Positions 41,169-50,488 of a stretch of DNA of 64,000 nucleotides are shown piece after piece. The stretch is from Micromonospora tarensis. GTDB lineage: Bacteria > Actinomycetota > Actinomycetes > Mycobacteriales > Micromonosporaceae. Numbering within the stretch: the first letter of the stretch is position 1; every line of letters starts with the position of its first letter. The stretch spans positions 25,108-89,107 of the forward strand of contig NZ_JAEVHL010000006.1 of the NCBI RefSeq assembly GCF_016803395.1, given 5' to 3'. A program made the translations under genes and the position numbers. The notes under the pieces are model-generated. The model ran no database searches. It saw only the letters and a program-made list of their open reading frames with translations, and was not told where the DNA came from.

Positions 41169-43691
41169 TCAGGCGTGCCGGACGGCCGCCAGAATGTTGA
41201 GCTTCGCGGCGCGGCCCGCCGGGGCCAGCGCGGCGAGCACGCCGACCACCGCCGCGGCGACCACATAGACCAGCATGAGCTGCCAGGGCAGCGCCATCTG
41301 GTTGATGCCCTGACTCTTGAGCGCCTGCACCAGCGCCAGGCCCAGGCCGGCTCCCAGGACGACGCCGAGCACCGCACCGAACAACGACATGACCACCGAT
41401 TCGACCATGATCATCCGACGGACGTCGCCTCGGTACATGCCGATCGCGCGGAGCATCCCGAATTCGTTGGTCCGTTCGAGCACCGCCAGCACGAGCGTGT
41501 TGACCACACCCAGAATCGCGATGATCATCGCGACCGCGAGCAGCACCTGGACGACGGCGACGATCAGACCGATGGCCGAACCCGCCTGGTCGATCAGCTC
41601 CGACCGGGTCCGCACCTCAACCTCGGGGTTGTCCCGCAGCAGCGCGACGACCTCGGACTTGGTGGCGGTCAGTGGCGCGCCCTCGCGCAGCTTCACGTAG
41701 GCCTGGTTCGGCTGGTCGGTCCGGAAGCCGGTGCTGGCGAAGCTCCACGGCAGCACGATGCCGTCAGCGACCTGGGTGTCTCCGAAGACCCCGCCGACCT
41801 CGAGCGTTCGCTCCTCACCCCGGCCCAGCTGAACCGTGAGTTGATCGCCGGTCTTGGCGTCGAGCCGCTTGGCGGTGCCCTCGTTGAGCAGCACCTTGTC
41901 GGTGCTGAGACCACCGGCGACGAACTGGACCGAGGCGATCTTCGTCAGTGCCGAGACGTCGTCCCACGACAGAACGTAGTCGTCCTTGCCGTTGACCTTC
42001 GCCGGTTCGAACGCGTACCCGGCCACCGCTGCCACGTCGGGCAGCTCCCGCATCCGCCGCAGCGACTCCGGGTTGATGGTGGGCGGAACCGACCCGGCCG
42101 AGACCGCACCGCTGTTGACGATCAGCTCGGCCTTGAGGTTGGCGTCCACCACGTGCGTGGCGGTGCTCTGCAGCGAACTCAGGACCGTGCTGACGATGGT
42201 CACCAGCATGACGCCGATCATCAACGACACGGCGGTCAGCGCCGTCCGGCGCGGGTGCCGCGTCGCGTTGAGCCGGCCCAGTCGCGCCGGCACCGACCGG
42301 GTCAGGCCACCGACGAGGCTGATCACCGGAGCGATGAGGACGGGCGTGACCAGGATGACTCCGACGAACGTCAACAGCGCACCGCCGCCGACCGCGGCGA
42401 TCGCGTCACCAGCCAGACCGGCGCCGATGACAGCGGCTCCGGCGACCAGCAGGACCGCACCGATGATGGTGTTGACCTTGCTCGGCCGTTCCTTCTGGGT
42501 GGTCAGGCGCATGGCGGCGACCGGCGCCACCCGGGAGGCGCGCGCCGCGGGGAGCAGCGCGGACAGCAGGGTCACCCCGACACCGACCAGGAACGAGACG
42601 ACCAGCGCCGCGATCGGAAGCTGGAAGCCGGCTATCGGCACCCCGTCGTCGCCACTGGCGAGCGCGGACGCGGCGAGCCGGCCGACCAACAGACCGAGGG
42701 CGAACCCGCCGATCCACGAGAGGAAGCTGACGATCAGCGCCTCGAGCAGCACCGACCGGCGTACCTGGCCCCGACCCGCGCCGATCGCCCGCAGCAGCGC
42801 CAGCTCCTTGGTGCGCTGGGCCACCACGATCGAGAACGCGTTGGCGATCAGGAAGACGCCAACCAGAACCGCGACACCGGCGAAGCCGAGGAGAACGTAG
42901 GTGATGCCGGTGAAGGTGCCGCGCGCCGGACCGGAGGCGTCGTGCGCGACCTCGGTACCCGTGCGGACCAGGAAGCCGTCGCCGAGTGCGTTGCGCACGT
43001 CGGCCTTCACCTTGCCGGTGTCGGCCCCGGGGGCCAGCCGGACATCGATCGAGCTGAACGCACCGGGCGCGCCGAGCATCAGCTCCTGGGCGGTCGGCAG
43101 CGCGAAGCTGATCGTCTGCTCGCCGTTGACGAGATCGTCACGCCCTTCGTAGGTCGCGATGCCGACCACTGTGAACTGCTGTCGCGGCTTCATCGTGAGG
43201 ACACCGACGGCGTCGCCAACCCGGTAGCCGGTCTCCTTGGCCAGCCCGGCGTTGATGACGATCTCGCCGGGCGCGGCCGGCGCCCGGCCCTCGGTCAGCG
43301 TCGCCCCGCTCCCCTCGGCCCAGGAGACGCCGATGCGCTGCCCGCTCGTCTCCGGCACCCGGCCGTCGCGGCCGATGATGCGTGCGCCGTTGGCCCGCAC
43401 CTCACCGCGGGCGCTGGCGACGCCGGAGACGCCGGACGTCCGGGCGACGACTGTGTCGTCGAGCGGGACGGGCGGCGCGGTCCCCGGATCGCCGCCGAGC
43501 GGCGAGGCCGCCGTCACCTGTAGCTGGATCCGCTCGAACGCCGAGTTGAACGCGGTGTCGAAGGACCGATTGAGCGTGCTCTGTAGCACCAGTGCCGCCG
43601 ACACGAAGGTGACGGCCAGGATGATGGCTATCGCGGAGAGCGCCAGGCGCAGCTTGCGGCCCAGGAGGCTCTTGAGTGTCGCGCGCAGCAT
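41169..43691 (-). CDS. MacB/FtsX-type ABC transporter permease (840 aa)
   Basis: Starts MLRATLKSLLGRKLRLALSA at ATG 43691, which overlaps the ATPase stop (TGATG). The first hydrophobic segment (ALSAIAIILAVTFVSAALVL) is followed by a long extracytoplasmic region. Then come two FtsX-type membrane blocks: one around residues 255-430 (VLLGFAGVAVLVGVFLIANA, then the cytoplasmic 'RTKELALLRAIGAGRGQVRR' segment) and one at the C-terminus (VLAVLERTNEFGMLRAIGMY, then several helices). The double-size, two-block layout is usual for actinomycete MacB-like permeases. Such pairs export peptides and antibiotics or act on envelope lipids. The place between the pap operon and the leu-like operon suggests export of the NRPS product or self-protection (inference). 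Confidence 0.92.
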   Translation of the reverse strand: MLRATLKSLLGRKLRLALSAIAIILAVTFVSAALVLQSTLNRSFDTAFNSAFERIQLQVTAASPLGGDPGTAPPVPLDDTVVARTSGVSGVASARGEVRANGARIIGRDGRVPETSGQRIGVSWAEGSGATLTEGRAPAAPGEIVINAGLAKETGYRVGDAVGVLTMKPRQQFTVVGIATYEGRDDLVNGEQTISFALPTAQELMLGAPGAFSSIDVRLAPGADTGKVKADVRNALGDGFLVRTGTEVAHDASGPARGTFTGITYVLLGFAGVAVLVGVFLIANAFSIVVAQRTKELALLRAIGAGRGQVRRSVLLEALIVSFLSWIGGFALGLLVGRLAASALASGDDGVPIAGFQLPIAALVVSFLVGVGVTLLSALLPAARASRVAPVAAMRLTTQKERPSKVNTIIGAVLLVAGAAVIGAGLAGDAIAAVGGGALLTFVGVILVTPVLIAPVISLVGGLTRSVPARLGRLNATRHPRRTALTAVSLMIGVMLVTIVSTVLSSLQSTATHVVDANLKAELIVNSGAVSAGSVPPTINPESLRRMRELPDVAAVAGYAFEPAKVNGKDDYVLSWDDVSALTKIASVQFVAGGLSTDKVLLNEGTAKRLDAKTGDQLTVQLGRGEERTLEVGGVFGDTQVADGIVLPWSFASTGFRTDQPNQAYVKLREGAPLTATKSEVVALLRDNPEVEVRTRSELIDQAGSAIGLIVAVVQVLLAVAMIIAILGVVNTLVLAVLERTNEFGMLRAIGMYRGDVRRMIMVESVVMSLFGAVLGVVLGAGLGLALVQALKSQGINQMALPWQLMLVYVVAAAVVGVLAALAPAGRAAKLNILAAVRHA

Positions 43692-44464
43692 CAGGCCGTC
43701 TCCATCACGCGGTTGGCGTTGGCGTCGAGCTGCTTGATGGTGTCGAGGACAACGTCCTCGGTCGGGTCGTTGATCTCGCTGACGATGTTGCCGTCGGCCA
43801 GGAAGACCACCCGGTCGGCGTAGGACGCCGCATTGGGGTCGTGGGTCACCATGACGATGGTCTGGTTGAACTCGCGCACCGACGCCCGGAGAAAGCTCAG
43901 CACCTCCGCGCCGGACCGCGAGTCGAGGTTACCGGTCGGCTCGTCGGCGAAGATGACGTCCGGACGGGACAGCAGCGCCCGCGCGCAGGCAACTCGCTGC
44001 TGCTGGCCGCCGGACAGCTCCGACGGCCGGTGGCCGAGCCGCGGACGCAGCCCGACGGTGTCGACCACCCGATCGAACCACTCCTGGTCGTGCTTGCGGC
44101 CGGCGATCGCCAGCGGCAGCAGGATGTTCTCCTGCGCGGTCAGCGTGGGCAGCAGGTTGAACTGCTGGAAGATGAAACCCACCCGGTCCCGGCGCAGCTG
44201 GGTGAGCTGCTTGTCGGACATGCCGGTCAGCGTGGTGTCGCCGACGAACAGCTCGCCCCGGTCGACGGTGTCGAGCCCGGCGAGGCAGTGCATCAGGGTG
44301 CTCTTGCCGGACCCCGAGGGCCCCATGATGGCGGTGAACTTGCCGGCCTCGACGCTCAGGGTGATCCCGCGCAACGCGGCCACCTCGGTCTCGCCGCTGC
44401 CGTACACCTTCCACACGTCGACCGCGCGGGCGGCAGCCGGCTGCGCCGCATCCAAAACGCTCAT
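43691..44464 (-). CDS. ABC transporter ATP-binding protein, MacB/LolD type
   Basis: 257 residues starting MSVLDAAQPAAARAVDVWKV at ATG 44464, with GGAGGATCACC upstream. It contains Walker A GPSGSGKST, a Q-loop in FIFQQFNLLP, the signature LSGGQQQR, Walker B VIFADEPTGNLDS and the switch His in MVTHDPN. The frame is open further upstream to about 44893, but that extension is Arg/Ala/Gly-rich and has no homology pattern, so the shorter start is preferred. It overlaps the permease by one base, so the two form one coupled export operon. Confidence 0.95.
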   Translation of the reverse strand: MSVLDAAQPAAARAVDVWKVYGSGETEVAALRGITLSVEAGKFTAIMGPSGSGKSTLMHCLAGLDTVDRGELFVGDTTLTGMSDKQLTQLRRDRVGFIFQQFNLLPTLTAQENILLPLAIAGRKHDQEWFDRVVDTVGLRPRLGHRPSELSGGQQQRVACARALLSRPDVIFADEPTGNLDSRSGAEVLSFLRASVREFNQTIVMVTHDPNAASYADRVVFLADGNIVSEINDPTEDVVLDTIKQLDANANRVMETA

Positions 44465-44820
44465 GGTGATCCTCCAATGTCGCTGTTCGTTGGTCGTCGG
44501 TACCGCTTCGATGCCCGGGAGCGATCCGGCACAGCTGGCACCAGAGCGTGTCCACTCCCGCCCCGCCGTGCGGAGCGCCGAATGTGCCCGGGCCTGCCGG
44601 TCCACCGCCGACCAGGCGGTCCAACCGGCCGCGGCCGCGCCCGCGACGCCGACCGGGGCGTGGCGGGGACGGCCGCGGCGGGCGGAACACCGTGGACACG
44701 GCAGGCCGGGTGCGAACTGGGCATGGGCCAAGTCTGCTGAGGCCTGGTTACCCGCACATGTGCCGAACCGCCCCTTCCACAACCACGGCAGTGGCACGGG
44801 GGTGCCGATCGGCACAGCCC
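44465..44820. other. 356-bp intergenic region between the leuB-like gene and the exporter
   Basis: No convincing coding sequence. Next to the leuB-like stop, 44802-44815 holds a perfect palindrome GTGCCGATCGGCAC flanked by GGG/CCC, which can fold as a stem with a GATC loop and may terminate the leu-like operon. The rest is very GC-rich; the exporter promoter must lie here or the operon is read through. No consensus promoter is assigned. Confidence 0.5.
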
Positions 44821-45849
44821 CTAGCCGAGTTCGGCCAGCACCGCGGCACCGACCTCCTTGGTGTGGAGATCGCCGCCGAGATCCGGGGTGCACCGACCGG
44901 CTGTCACGGTGGCCTCGACCGCGCGGGTGAGCGCCCGCGCCTGCTCCTCGCGCCCGATCCGCGCCAGCAGCATCGCTCCGCTCAGGATGGCGCCGAGGGG
45001 GTTGGCGACACCGGTGCCGGCGATGTCGGGCGCGCTGCCGTGCACCGGCTCGTACAGGCCGTACCCGGTGTGCGGGTTGATGTTCGCCGACGCCGCCGCA
45101 CCGATGCCGCCGGCCACCTCGGCCGCCAGATCGCTCAGGATGTCGCCATAGGAGTTGTTGGTCACGATGACGTCGAATGACGCCGGGTCCGAGACCAGCT
45201 TCATCGCGGCCGCGTCGACATAGAGGTGGGTCACGGGCACGTCAGGGTTCCGCTGCTTCGCCTCCGCCCAGCAACGCTGCCAGAGGCTTCCGCCGGACCG
45301 GACCGCGTTGGACTTGTCGACCAGGCACACCCCCCGTCTGGCGATCGAGAAGGCGTACTCCAGGACGCGGTCGATCCCGTAGTAGGTGTTCACCTCCGCG
45401 TCGATCGCGACCGCCTCGGTCGATCCGGACCGGAGGATGCCGCCGATTCCGGCGTACAGCCCCTCGGTGTTCTCCCGCACGATCACGCAGTCGATGTTCC
45501 GCCGCTGTTCGTCGCGCAGCGGGCTCAGCCGGGCGTCGAGCAGCCGGGCCGGGCGATGGTTGACGTAGAGGTCGAGGTCGGACCGCAGGCGTAGCAGGAC
45601 GCCCCGGGCATACTCGGAGGACGTCACCCGCGGATCACCCACCGCCCCCAACAACGTGCCCTGGCTGGCACTCACGCGTCGGAAGTCCACATCGGAGAGC
45701 GCGACGCCGGTACGCAGGAACGTGCTCGCGTTCACGTGGTCCAGTACGTCGAACTCCAGGCCGGTACCGAGCCCGTCCATGACGACCAGCGCCTGCTCGA
45801 TGACCTCGGGACCGATTCCATCGCCCGGAATGACAGTGATGACGGACAA
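44821..45849 (-). CDS. 3-isopropylmalate-dehydrogenase-family enzyme (divergent LeuB)
   Basis: 342 residues, read from TTG 45849 (MSVITVIPGDGIGPEVIEQA) with GAGGAG six bases upstream. It is a beta-hydroxyacid oxidative decarboxylase: GAVGDPRV, then VRENTEGLYAGIGG, FDVIVTNNSYGDILSDLAAE for metal and substrate binding, and EPVHGSAPDIAGTGVANP for NAD binding. The substrate-recognition segment reads RENTEGLY, as in homoisocitrate, isocitrate and tartrate dehydrogenase relatives, not the RELTGGIYFG form usual for leucine LeuB. This supports a substrate other than plain 3-isopropylmalate. It is the last gene of leuA-leuC-leuD-aminotransferase-leuB, nine bases after the aminotransferase. The predicted step is NAD-dependent oxidation and decarboxylation giving a 2-oxo acid one carbon longer. 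Confidence 0.88.
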   Translation of the reverse strand: MSVITVIPGDGIGPEVIEQALVVMDGLGTGLEFDVLDHVNASTFLRTGVALSDVDFRRVSASQGTLLGAVGDPRVTSSEYARGVLLRLRSDLDLYVNHRPARLLDARLSPLRDEQRRNIDCVIVRENTEGLYAGIGGILRSGSTEAVAIDAEVNTYYGIDRVLEYAFSIARRGVCLVDKSNAVRSGGSLWQRCWAEAKQRNPDVPVTHLYVDAAAMKLVSDPASFDVIVTNNSYGDILSDLAAEVAGGIGAAASANINPHTGYGLYEPVHGSAPDIAGTGVANPLGAILSGAMLLARIGREEQARALTRAVEATVTAGRCTPDLGGDLHTKEVGAAVLAELG

Positions 45850-45858
45850 GCTCGCTCC

Positions 45859-47028
45859 TCAGCTTTTCCGGGCCAGGCCCGACAGGTTCTGCCTGGCCGC
45901 CTCGAGCGTCTCGATCGACCTGTTGAACGCGATGCGGACGAACTGCCGACCGCGCTCGGCATCGGCGAAGAACGGCGCCGCCGGCACGAGCAGCACCGCG
46001 TTCTCCTCCAGCAGGCGCGCGACGAACTGGTTGCAGTTCTCGTCGGTGACCCGGCTGATGTCCCCGAACAGGAAACATCCGCCGTCCGGAGGTCGAATCT
46101 CCAGGCCGAGGCCGGTGAAGATGTCGATCGCCAGGTCCCGACGCACGGCCAGCTCGCCAGCCGGTCGCCACCACTCTCCGGCCACCACCCCGGCGCGGCC
46201 GGCCGCCAGTTGCAGCGGCGCGGCGGTGCCGCTCGTGGTCACCTCGTGCAGCCGTCGGAACACGGCCGTGCGGTCCGCGGCAGCCCGGAGGTACCCGAGT
46301 CGCCACCCGCTCACCGCCAGGCTCTTCGACAGCGACCCGATCACGACGCCCCGCTCCCGCAGTCGCGGGACGTCCGACACCGACAGGTGCACCCGGTTGT
46401 CGAAGACCAGGTGCGAGTACACCTCGTCGGAGATGACTGTGACGTCCCACCGCTCGGCCAGATCCGCGATCTCGTTGAGTTCGTCGAGGCTCAGCATCCG
46501 GCCGGTGGGGTTGCTCGGGGTGTTGAGCAGGATCGCCCTGGTGCGCGGCCCGAACGCCGCCGCCAGCTCGGCGGGATCGAAGTCCCACGTCGGCGGCCGG
46601 AGGCGGACGAACCGGGGAATGGCGCCGGCGAGCGCGATGGCGCTGACGAAGTTCTCGTAGAACGGCTCCAGCACGATCACCTCGTCGCCCGGGTCGACCG
46701 AACCGAGCAGCGCTATGCAGAGCGCCTCGGTCCCACCGACCGTCACCGTCACCTCGGTTTCCGGGTCGGGCGGGGTGTTCAGCGACTTGGCGATCTCCTT
46801 GCGGAGGCTCGCCGCGCCCACCGGCGCCTCGTACTGGTTGTAACCCGACCGGAGGGCGGAGATCGCCTCCTCGATGAGAACCTGTGGCGTGTCGGGAAAG
46901 CTCGGCGTACCCACCGCGAGGTTGATCGCGTTCCGGTCCCGGGCCAGCACGAGCAGCTCCGCCAGGCTGCTGCCTTGTAGCTGGGATGCTCGTTCGGAGA
47001 TGTACCCGCGCCGGGTCGCGGCCGTCAC
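45859..47028 (-). CDS. class I/II PLP aminotransferase
   Basis: 389 residues from GTG 47028 (VTAATRRGYISERASQLQGS), whose GTGA overlaps the leuD stop. It is a fold type I aminotransferase: AVGTPSFPDTP, NQYEAPVGAASLRKEIA, the NTPSNPTGR substrate loop, SDEVYSHLVFD for cofactor contact, and the PLP-lysine in GSLSKSLAVSGWRLGYL. A C-terminal Arg in FVRIAFNRS binds the alpha-carboxylate. The N-terminus resembles the methionine/aromatic (kynurenine-type) aminotransferase branch. Inserted between leuD and leuB homologues, it probably aminates the chain-extended 2-oxo acid, or 4-aminophenylpyruvate before or after extension. The frame is open to 47181 but that would overlap leuD by about 150 bases without a ribosome site. 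Confidence 0.92.
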   Translation of the reverse strand: MTAATRRGYISERASQLQGSSLAELLVLARDRNAINLAVGTPSFPDTPQVLIEEAISALRSGYNQYEAPVGAASLRKEIAKSLNTPPDPETEVTVTVGGTEALCIALLGSVDPGDEVIVLEPFYENFVSAIALAGAIPRFVRLRPPTWDFDPAELAAAFGPRTRAILLNTPSNPTGRMLSLDELNEIADLAERWDVTVISDEVYSHLVFDNRVHLSVSDVPRLRERGVVIGSLSKSLAVSGWRLGYLRAAADRTAVFRRLHEVTTSGTAAPLQLAAGRAGVVAGEWWRPAGELAVRRDLAIDIFTGLGLEIRPPDGGCFLFGDISRVTDENCNQFVARLLEENAVLLVPAAPFFADAERGRQFVRIAFNRSIETLEAARQNLSGLARKS

Positions 47029-47660
47029 CGGGCCACCCCGTGCTCGGCGGGCCGTCCGGTCGCGAGCTCGCCCCGGCGCAGGGCCGGCAGCCAGGAGTGG
47101 CGGCGCCCCTCGTACTCCCCGATCGCCTGCGCCGAGCCGAGCGTGACGCCGATGTCGTCCAGCCCGTTCAGCAGCAGCCAACGTGCTCGCCTGTCGACCT
47201 CGAACGTCCAGGTTCCCCCGTCCGCCCGGACGTCGCGGCGGTCCAGGTCGATCTCGATCTCGAAGGCGGGGTCGCGCTCCGCGCAGCCGGCCAGACGCTC
47301 GACGACGTCAGGGCTCAGGGCCACGGCCAGCAGTCCGTTCTTGAACGCGTTGCGGAGGAAGATGTCGCCGAAGCTGGTGGCGATCACCGCTCGGAAACCC
47401 CAGTCCCGCAACGCCCACACCGCATGTTCGCGCGAGCTGCCCGTACCGAAGTTGTGCCCGGCCACCAGCACGGACGCGCCGGCCCGCGCTGGGTCGTTCA
47501 GGACGAACTCGGGATCCTCACGCCAGTTCGCGAACAGCGTGTCGGCGTACCCGGTCTTGGTCAACCGCTTGCAGAACTCCGCCGGGATGATCTGGTCGGT
47601 GTCGACGTCGCTGCGACCAAGCGGTGCGGCTCGTCCGGTGTGGGTCGTGAATACCTGCAT
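47025..47660 (-). CDS. leuD: 3-isopropylmalate dehydratase small subunit homologue
   Basis: 211 residues starting MQVFTTHTGRAAPLGRSDVD at ATG 47660. The small-subunit swivel-domain motifs are present: DVDTDQIIPAEF and AGHNFGTGSSREHAVWAL, the latter carrying the active-site Ser and the conserved Arg. Length matches LeuD. It lies 11 bases after the large-subunit gene and overlaps the aminotransferase start by four bases. With LeuC it isomerises an alkyl- or aryl-malate by dehydration and rehydration. Which malate is not shown by the sequence. Confidence 0.93.
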   Translation of the reverse strand: MQVFTTHTGRAAPLGRSDVDTDQIIPAEFCKRLTKTGYADTLFANWREDPEFVLNDPARAGASVLVAGHNFGTGSSREHAVWALRDWGFRAVIATSFGDIFLRNAFKNGLLAVALSPDVVERLAGCAERDPAFEIEIDLDRRDVRADGGTWTFEVDRRARWLLLNGLDDIGVTLGSAQAIGEYEGRRHSWLPALRRGELATGRPAEHGVAR

Positions 47661-47671
47661 GTAAGCCTCCG

Positions 47672-49069
47672 TCAGAGATCACTGGGCGCGGCGAGACGAC
47701 CGGTCACGGCGGTTGCCGCCGCGACCGCCGGGGAGACCAGGTGGGTGCGTGCGCGGGTGCCCTGCCGACCCTCGTAGTTGCGGTTGGACGTCGACGCGAC
47801 CCGCTCGCTGCCCTGCAACCGGTCGGAGTTCATGCCCATGCACATCGAGCATCCGGACAGCCGCCACTCGGCACCGGCCTGCTGGAAGATGATGTGCAGC
47901 CCTTCCTCCTCCGCCTCGCGGCGAACGTCCATCGACCCGGGCACGACAAGCATCCGGACCCGGGGCAGGACCTGCCGGCCCTTGATCACCTCGGCGGCGG
48001 CGCGCAGGTCCTCGATCCGTCCGTTGGTGCAGGAGCCGAGGAACACGGTGTCGATCTCGAGCTGGCGCATCGGGGTCGCCGGGGCAAGCCCCATGTACTC
48101 CAGGGCCCGCTCGGCGGCGGCGCGCTGCGTCGGCTCGCTCAGGGTGGCCGGGTCGGGCACGCTGTCGCCCAGCGGCACCGCCTGGCCGGGGTTGGTCCCC
48201 CAGGTCACGAACGGCGTCAGGTCCGACACGTCGAGGGTGACCTCGTGATCGAAGACGGCGCCCTCGTCGGTCCGCAGCGTCCTCCAGAAGGCCAGCGCCT
48301 CGTCCCACGCGGCGTCCTGCGGCGCCACCCGGCGGCCCCGCAGGTACTCGAAGGTGCGCTCGTCCGGGGCGACCAGACCGGCCCTGGCACCCGCCTCGAT
48401 GCTCATGTTGCACATGGTCATCCGGCCCTCGACCGACATCGCGTCGACAACCGGTCCCCGGTACTCCAGGACGTAGCCGTGCGCGCCGTTCGCACCCAGG
48501 CTGGCGATCAGCGCCAGGATGAGGTCCTTCGGGGTGACGTCAACCGGGGGCAGCCCGACGAAGTTGACCGCCATCGTCCTGGGGCGTACCAACGCGAGCG
48601 TCTGGGTGGCGAGGACGTGCTCGACGTCGCTGGTGCCCACGCCGAACGCCAACGCGCCGAACGCGCCGTGGGTCGACGTGTGGCTGTCCCCGCAGACGAC
48701 AGTCATGCCCGGCTGCACCAGTCCCAGCTCGGGCGCCACCACGTGCACGATCCCCTGCCGGGCGTCGCCGTGCGGCAGGTGCTCGATGCCGTACCGCGAA
48801 CAGTTGTCGCGCAGCTGTTGGACCTGGGCGCGGCCCATGGTGTCGCGGATGAAGAGGCTGTCCGTGGGTACGTTGTGGTCCTCGACGGCCAACGTCAGGT
48901 CGGGTCGCCGCACGGCGCGCTCGGCGAGCCGCAGCCCGTCGAAGGCCTGCGGTGAACTCGCCTCGTGGATCAGGTGCAGATCGATGTAGAGCAGGTCCGG
49001 CTCACCCGGCGCCCGGTGGACGACGTGCTGATCCCAGATCTTCTCCACCAGGGTGACGGGACCGACCAT
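47672..49069 (-). CDS. leuC: 3-isopropylmalate dehydratase large subunit homologue (aconitase family)
   Basis: 465 residues starting [20 protein letters not shown] at ATG 49069, which overlaps the leuA stop by one base (TGATG). The [4Fe-4S] cluster cysteines are seen in [14 protein letters not shown] and [31 protein letters not shown] is the conserved aconitase-family loop. Length is normal for LeuC. It works with the adjacent LeuD. Its grouping with an aminotransferase is unlike a plain leucine operon and parallels the four activities (synthase, dehydratase, dehydrogenase, transaminase) that make homotyrosine for echinocandins. Confidence 0.94.
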   Translation of the reverse strand: MVGPVTLVEKIWDQHVVHRAPGEPDLLYIDLHLIHEASSPQAFDGLRLAERAVRRPDLTLAVEDHNVPTDSLFIRDTMGRAQVQQLRDNCSRYGIEHLPHGDARQGIVHVVAPELGLVQPGMTVVCGDSHTSTHGAFGALAFGVGTSDVEHVLATQTLALVRPRTMAVNFVGLPPVDVTPKDLILALIASLGANGAHGYVLEYRGPVVDAMSVEGRMTMCNMSIEAGARAGLVAPDERTFEYLRGRRVAPQDAAWDEALAFWRTLRTDEGAVFDHEVTLDVSDLTPFVTWGTNPGQAVPLGDSVPDPATLSEPTQRAAAERALEYMGLAPATPMRQLEIDTVFLGSCTNGRIEDLRAAAEVIKGRQVLPRVRMLVVPGSMDVRREAEEEGLHIIFQQAGAEWRLSGCSMCMGMNSDRLQGSERVASTSNRNYEGRQGTRARTHLVSPAVAAATAVTGRLAAPSDL

Positions 49070-50256
49070 CAGCGCTCACCGCCGGTGGTGGCCAGCTGCT
49101 TGTCGGCCAGCCGACGGCCGATGATCGCGCGGACCACGTCACGGTCGATGCAGTCGCCGCCCACCCGCCCGGCGATGTACTCCTCGTACAGCTCCTCGAC
49201 CAGGACGTCGTCGACCGGGGCGCCGATCTCGTCGAACAGGTTCCGGATGACGTTGCGACCGGAGTGACGTCCGATCAGGATCGTCCGCCTGCGGCCGAAC
49301 CTGGCCGGCTCGGCGTACTCGTACGTGATCGGGTTGCGCAGCATGCCCGCCTGGTGGATGCCCGCCTGAGTCGCGAACGCGTTCGTTCCGAAGATCGCCT
49401 TGTTCCGGGGCGCCTGCAGGTCGATCGTCTCGCAGAGCAGTTGGAACGCCTCGAAGAGTCCCTCGGTCCGCAGCGTCGTGCTGACGTTCAGCTGTTCGTG
49501 CTTGTAGACGAGGACGGCGGCCAACTCCTCGAGGGGCGTGTTGCCGGCCCGCTCGCCGATTCCGGCCAGGGTGGCCTGCACCTCGTCCGCACCGGCTTCG
49601 ACACCGGCGAGCGCGTTGGCCAGGGACAGCCCGAAGTCGTGGTGGCAGTGGGTGGAGATGATCACCGAGGGCGGTATCCAGGACCTGATCCGACCGATCA
49701 GGTCACCGAACTCGGCGGGCAGCATGCAGCCGGTGGTGTCGGCCACGATGATGGTGCCGGCGCCCTCCTGAACGGCAACGTCGATCAATGGGCGGAGCAG
49801 ATCGTCGGTGCCGCGGCTGGCGTCCTCGACGCCGAGGGAGATGTCGGTGAAGCCGAGCGAGCGGGCGTATCGGAAACTGTCCGACACCTCGCGGAGCCCT
49901 TCCGCGCGGGTGATGCCCCGCTTGTGTTCCAGATGCACGTCGCTGCCGGTCACCATGATCTGGATCTGGTGGTTCTCGACGCCGCCGGACTCCGCCGCCG
50001 CGTTGATGTCGTCGATGGTCGCCCGGTTGAGCGTCGCCACCTTCGCAGTCGTCAGCGCCTGCGAAATCAGCTGCGTGGCCTTGAAGTCACTCGGCGACGA
50101 GCTCGGAAAACCGGCTTCGATGGTGTCCACGCCGAGCGATTCGATTGCCAATGCCACCTCCAGCTTCTGCTCCGGCGACATCGCATTTCCGGGTGCCTGC
50201 TCCCCGTCGCGCAGCGTCGAGTCGAAAACCCTCAGACGCCGTGGTTCTGTACTCAT
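49069..50256 (-). CDS. 2-isopropylmalate-synthase-family enzyme lacking the regulatory domain
   Basis: 395 residues starting [20 protein letters not shown] at ATG 50256, with GGAGCGGGC upstream; an in-frame ATG at 50316 lacks a ribosome site. HMGL-like TIM barrel: [13 protein letters not shown] with the catalytic Arg-Asp, [16 protein letters not shown] for metal binding, and [14 protein letters not shown]. The C-terminal part ([35 protein letters not shown]) is the linker subdomain, but the roughly 130-residue allosteric dimer domain of ordinary LeuA (about 520 residues or longer) is absent. That implies no leucine feedback, as in homocitrate-synthase-like and specialised extension enzymes. 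The reaction is acetyl-CoA plus a 2-oxo acid giving a 2-alkylmalate. It is the first gene of the chain-extension operon. Confidence 0.9.
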   Translation of the reverse strand: MSTEPRRLRVFDSTLRDGEQAPGNAMSPEQKLEVALAIESLGVDTIEAGFPSSSPSDFKATQLISQALTTAKVATLNRATIDDINAAAESGGVENHQIQIMVTGSDVHLEHKRGITRAEGLREVSDSFRYARSLGFTDISLGVEDASRGTDDLLRPLIDVAVQEGAGTIIVADTTGCMLPAEFGDLIGRIRSWIPPSVIISTHCHHDFGLSLANALAGVEAGADEVQATLAGIGERAGNTPLEELAAVLVYKHEQLNVSTTLRTEGLFEAFQLLCETIDLQAPRNKAIFGTNAFATQAGIHQAGMLRNPITYEYAEPARFGRRRTILIGRHSGRNVIRNLFDEIGAPVDDVLVEELYEEYIAGRVGGDCIDRDVVRAIIGRRLADKQLATTGGER

Positions 50257-50488
50257 GCCCGCTCCATTCTTTACTGGATACCGTGCGCTGGCGAACTGAC
50301 TCACACCAGGCGGCATGCCTCCACAACGCCAGCATCCACAGAATTCTTATCGCCGGAGCACGGCGCAATGCCTTTAAGCCGAGCCTGAAATCGTCGATTC
50401 GACGCCTTTGTGGATTAGCGCGGACATGCTAATTGCCGCGCCCGGCAATGGCCGGCGCGGTGGTCAATCCCGCTGGGGTGTCCGCTGG
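50257..50488 (-). promoter_or_regulatory. promoter region of the leu-like operon
   Basis: 232 non-coding bases between the stop of the ArsR-like regulator gene and the leuA-like start. Bases 50270-50450 have a visibly lower GC content than the flanking genes, as expected of a promoter. I see no leucine-codon leader peptide or other attenuator, and no -35/-10 pair I would commit to. Confidence 0.4.

Noticed and set aside
44465..44893. N-terminal extension of the MacB-type ATPase
   Set aside because: Low-complexity Arg/Ala/Gly translation without family pattern; ATG 44464 has a good GGAGG site and the normal family N-terminus.
44821..50256. Ordinary leucine biosynthesis operon
   Set aside because: LeuA lacks its feedback domain, LeuB has an altered substrate motif, an aminotransferase is embedded, and the operon sits inside a specialised cluster. 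Not fully excluded.
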